A DNA stretch of 8,655 nucleotides, from positions 1 to 8,655 of the forward strand of contig CAJXTM010000101.1 of the NCBI GenBank assembly GCA_913061385.1. The letters are read 5' to 3'. A program made the translations under genes and the position numbers. Position 1 is the stretch's first letter. Every line of letters starts with the position of its first letter. Shown here piece after piece: positions 8,607 to 8,655 of this stretch. The DNA comes from an uncultured Rhodopirellula sp. (GTDB lineage: Bacteria; Planctomycetota; Planctomycetia; Pirellulales; Pirellulaceae). Below the pieces are notes generated by a model. The model did not search any database, was not told where the DNA came from, and worked only from the letters and a program-made list of their open reading frames with translations.

Positions 8607-8655
8607 CTGTCTCTTATACACATCTCCGAGCCCACGAGACCGAGGCTGATCTCGT
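8607..8655. other. Illumina Nextera i7 adapter (non-genomic)
   Basis: Positions 8607-8640 are the exact reverse complement of the 34-nt Nextera read-2 adapter, starting with the mosaic end ctgtctcttatacacatct. Then come the i7 index cgaggctg (8641-8648, N710) and atctcgt (8649-8655) from the P7 primer. Genomic DNA ends at 8606. Together with the left end this makes a 47-bp perfect inverted terminal repeat that is technical, not biological. Confidence 0.98.

Noticed and set aside
1..8655. A 47-bp perfect inverted terminal repeat that could be read as transposon ends
   Set aside because: The repeat is the synthetic Tn5 mosaic end plus Nextera primer and index sequence, and there is no transposase gene between the ends.

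Overview
The window is an 8.6 kb contig whose four genes all lie on the minus strand, so they read right to left. It most likely comes from a member of the Planctomycetota. The strongest evidence is the left-hand gene, a PSCyt1/PSCyt2 (DUF1549-type) secreted cytochrome-like protein. This family is hugely expanded in planctomycetes and close relatives and is uncommon elsewhere. Shine-Dalgarno signals are mostly weak or absent, base composition is near balanced, and intergenic gaps are long, all of which fit. Genus cannot be fixed from the sequence alone.

Layout in transcription order. (1) 8596-8393: a 67-residue protein with two predicted membrane helices, family not recognised; its upstream side is cut by the contig end. 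(2) 8392-8031: about 360 bp without a convincing gene, carrying a short perfect palindrome 83 bp upstream of trkA. (3) 8030-6687: trkA, the regulatory NAD-binding subunit of Trk-type potassium uptake, with two RCK units. (4) 6690-2824: a 1288-residue fused HyuA-HyuB protein of the ATP-dependent 5-oxoprolinase/hydantoinase family, overlapping trkA by an ATGA. (5) 2823-2507: about 320 bp of intergenic DNA with short direct and inverted repeats ahead of the last gene. (6) 2506-48: the PSCyt1/PSCyt2 protein, which runs off the left end before its usual C-terminal PSD1 (DUF1553) domain.

Both extreme ends are not genomic. Positions 1-47 and 8607-8655 are Illumina Nextera i7-side adapter sequence: index, read-2 primer site and Tn5 mosaic end, in inverted orientation. 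Adapter read-through creates false protein tails at both ends, and reading frames crossing positions 47/48 or 8606/8607 must be trimmed.

Functionally, only the trkA/5-oxoprolinase pair suggests joint work. One controls K+ uptake. The other would hydrolyse 5-oxoproline to glutamate, the usual counter-ion of cytoplasmic K+, and characterised 5-oxoprolinases need K+ or NH4+. That link is inference. The PSCyt gene is separated by a long gap and is probably an independent unit. I found no mobile element, CRISPR array, RNA gene or clearly new multi-gene system.
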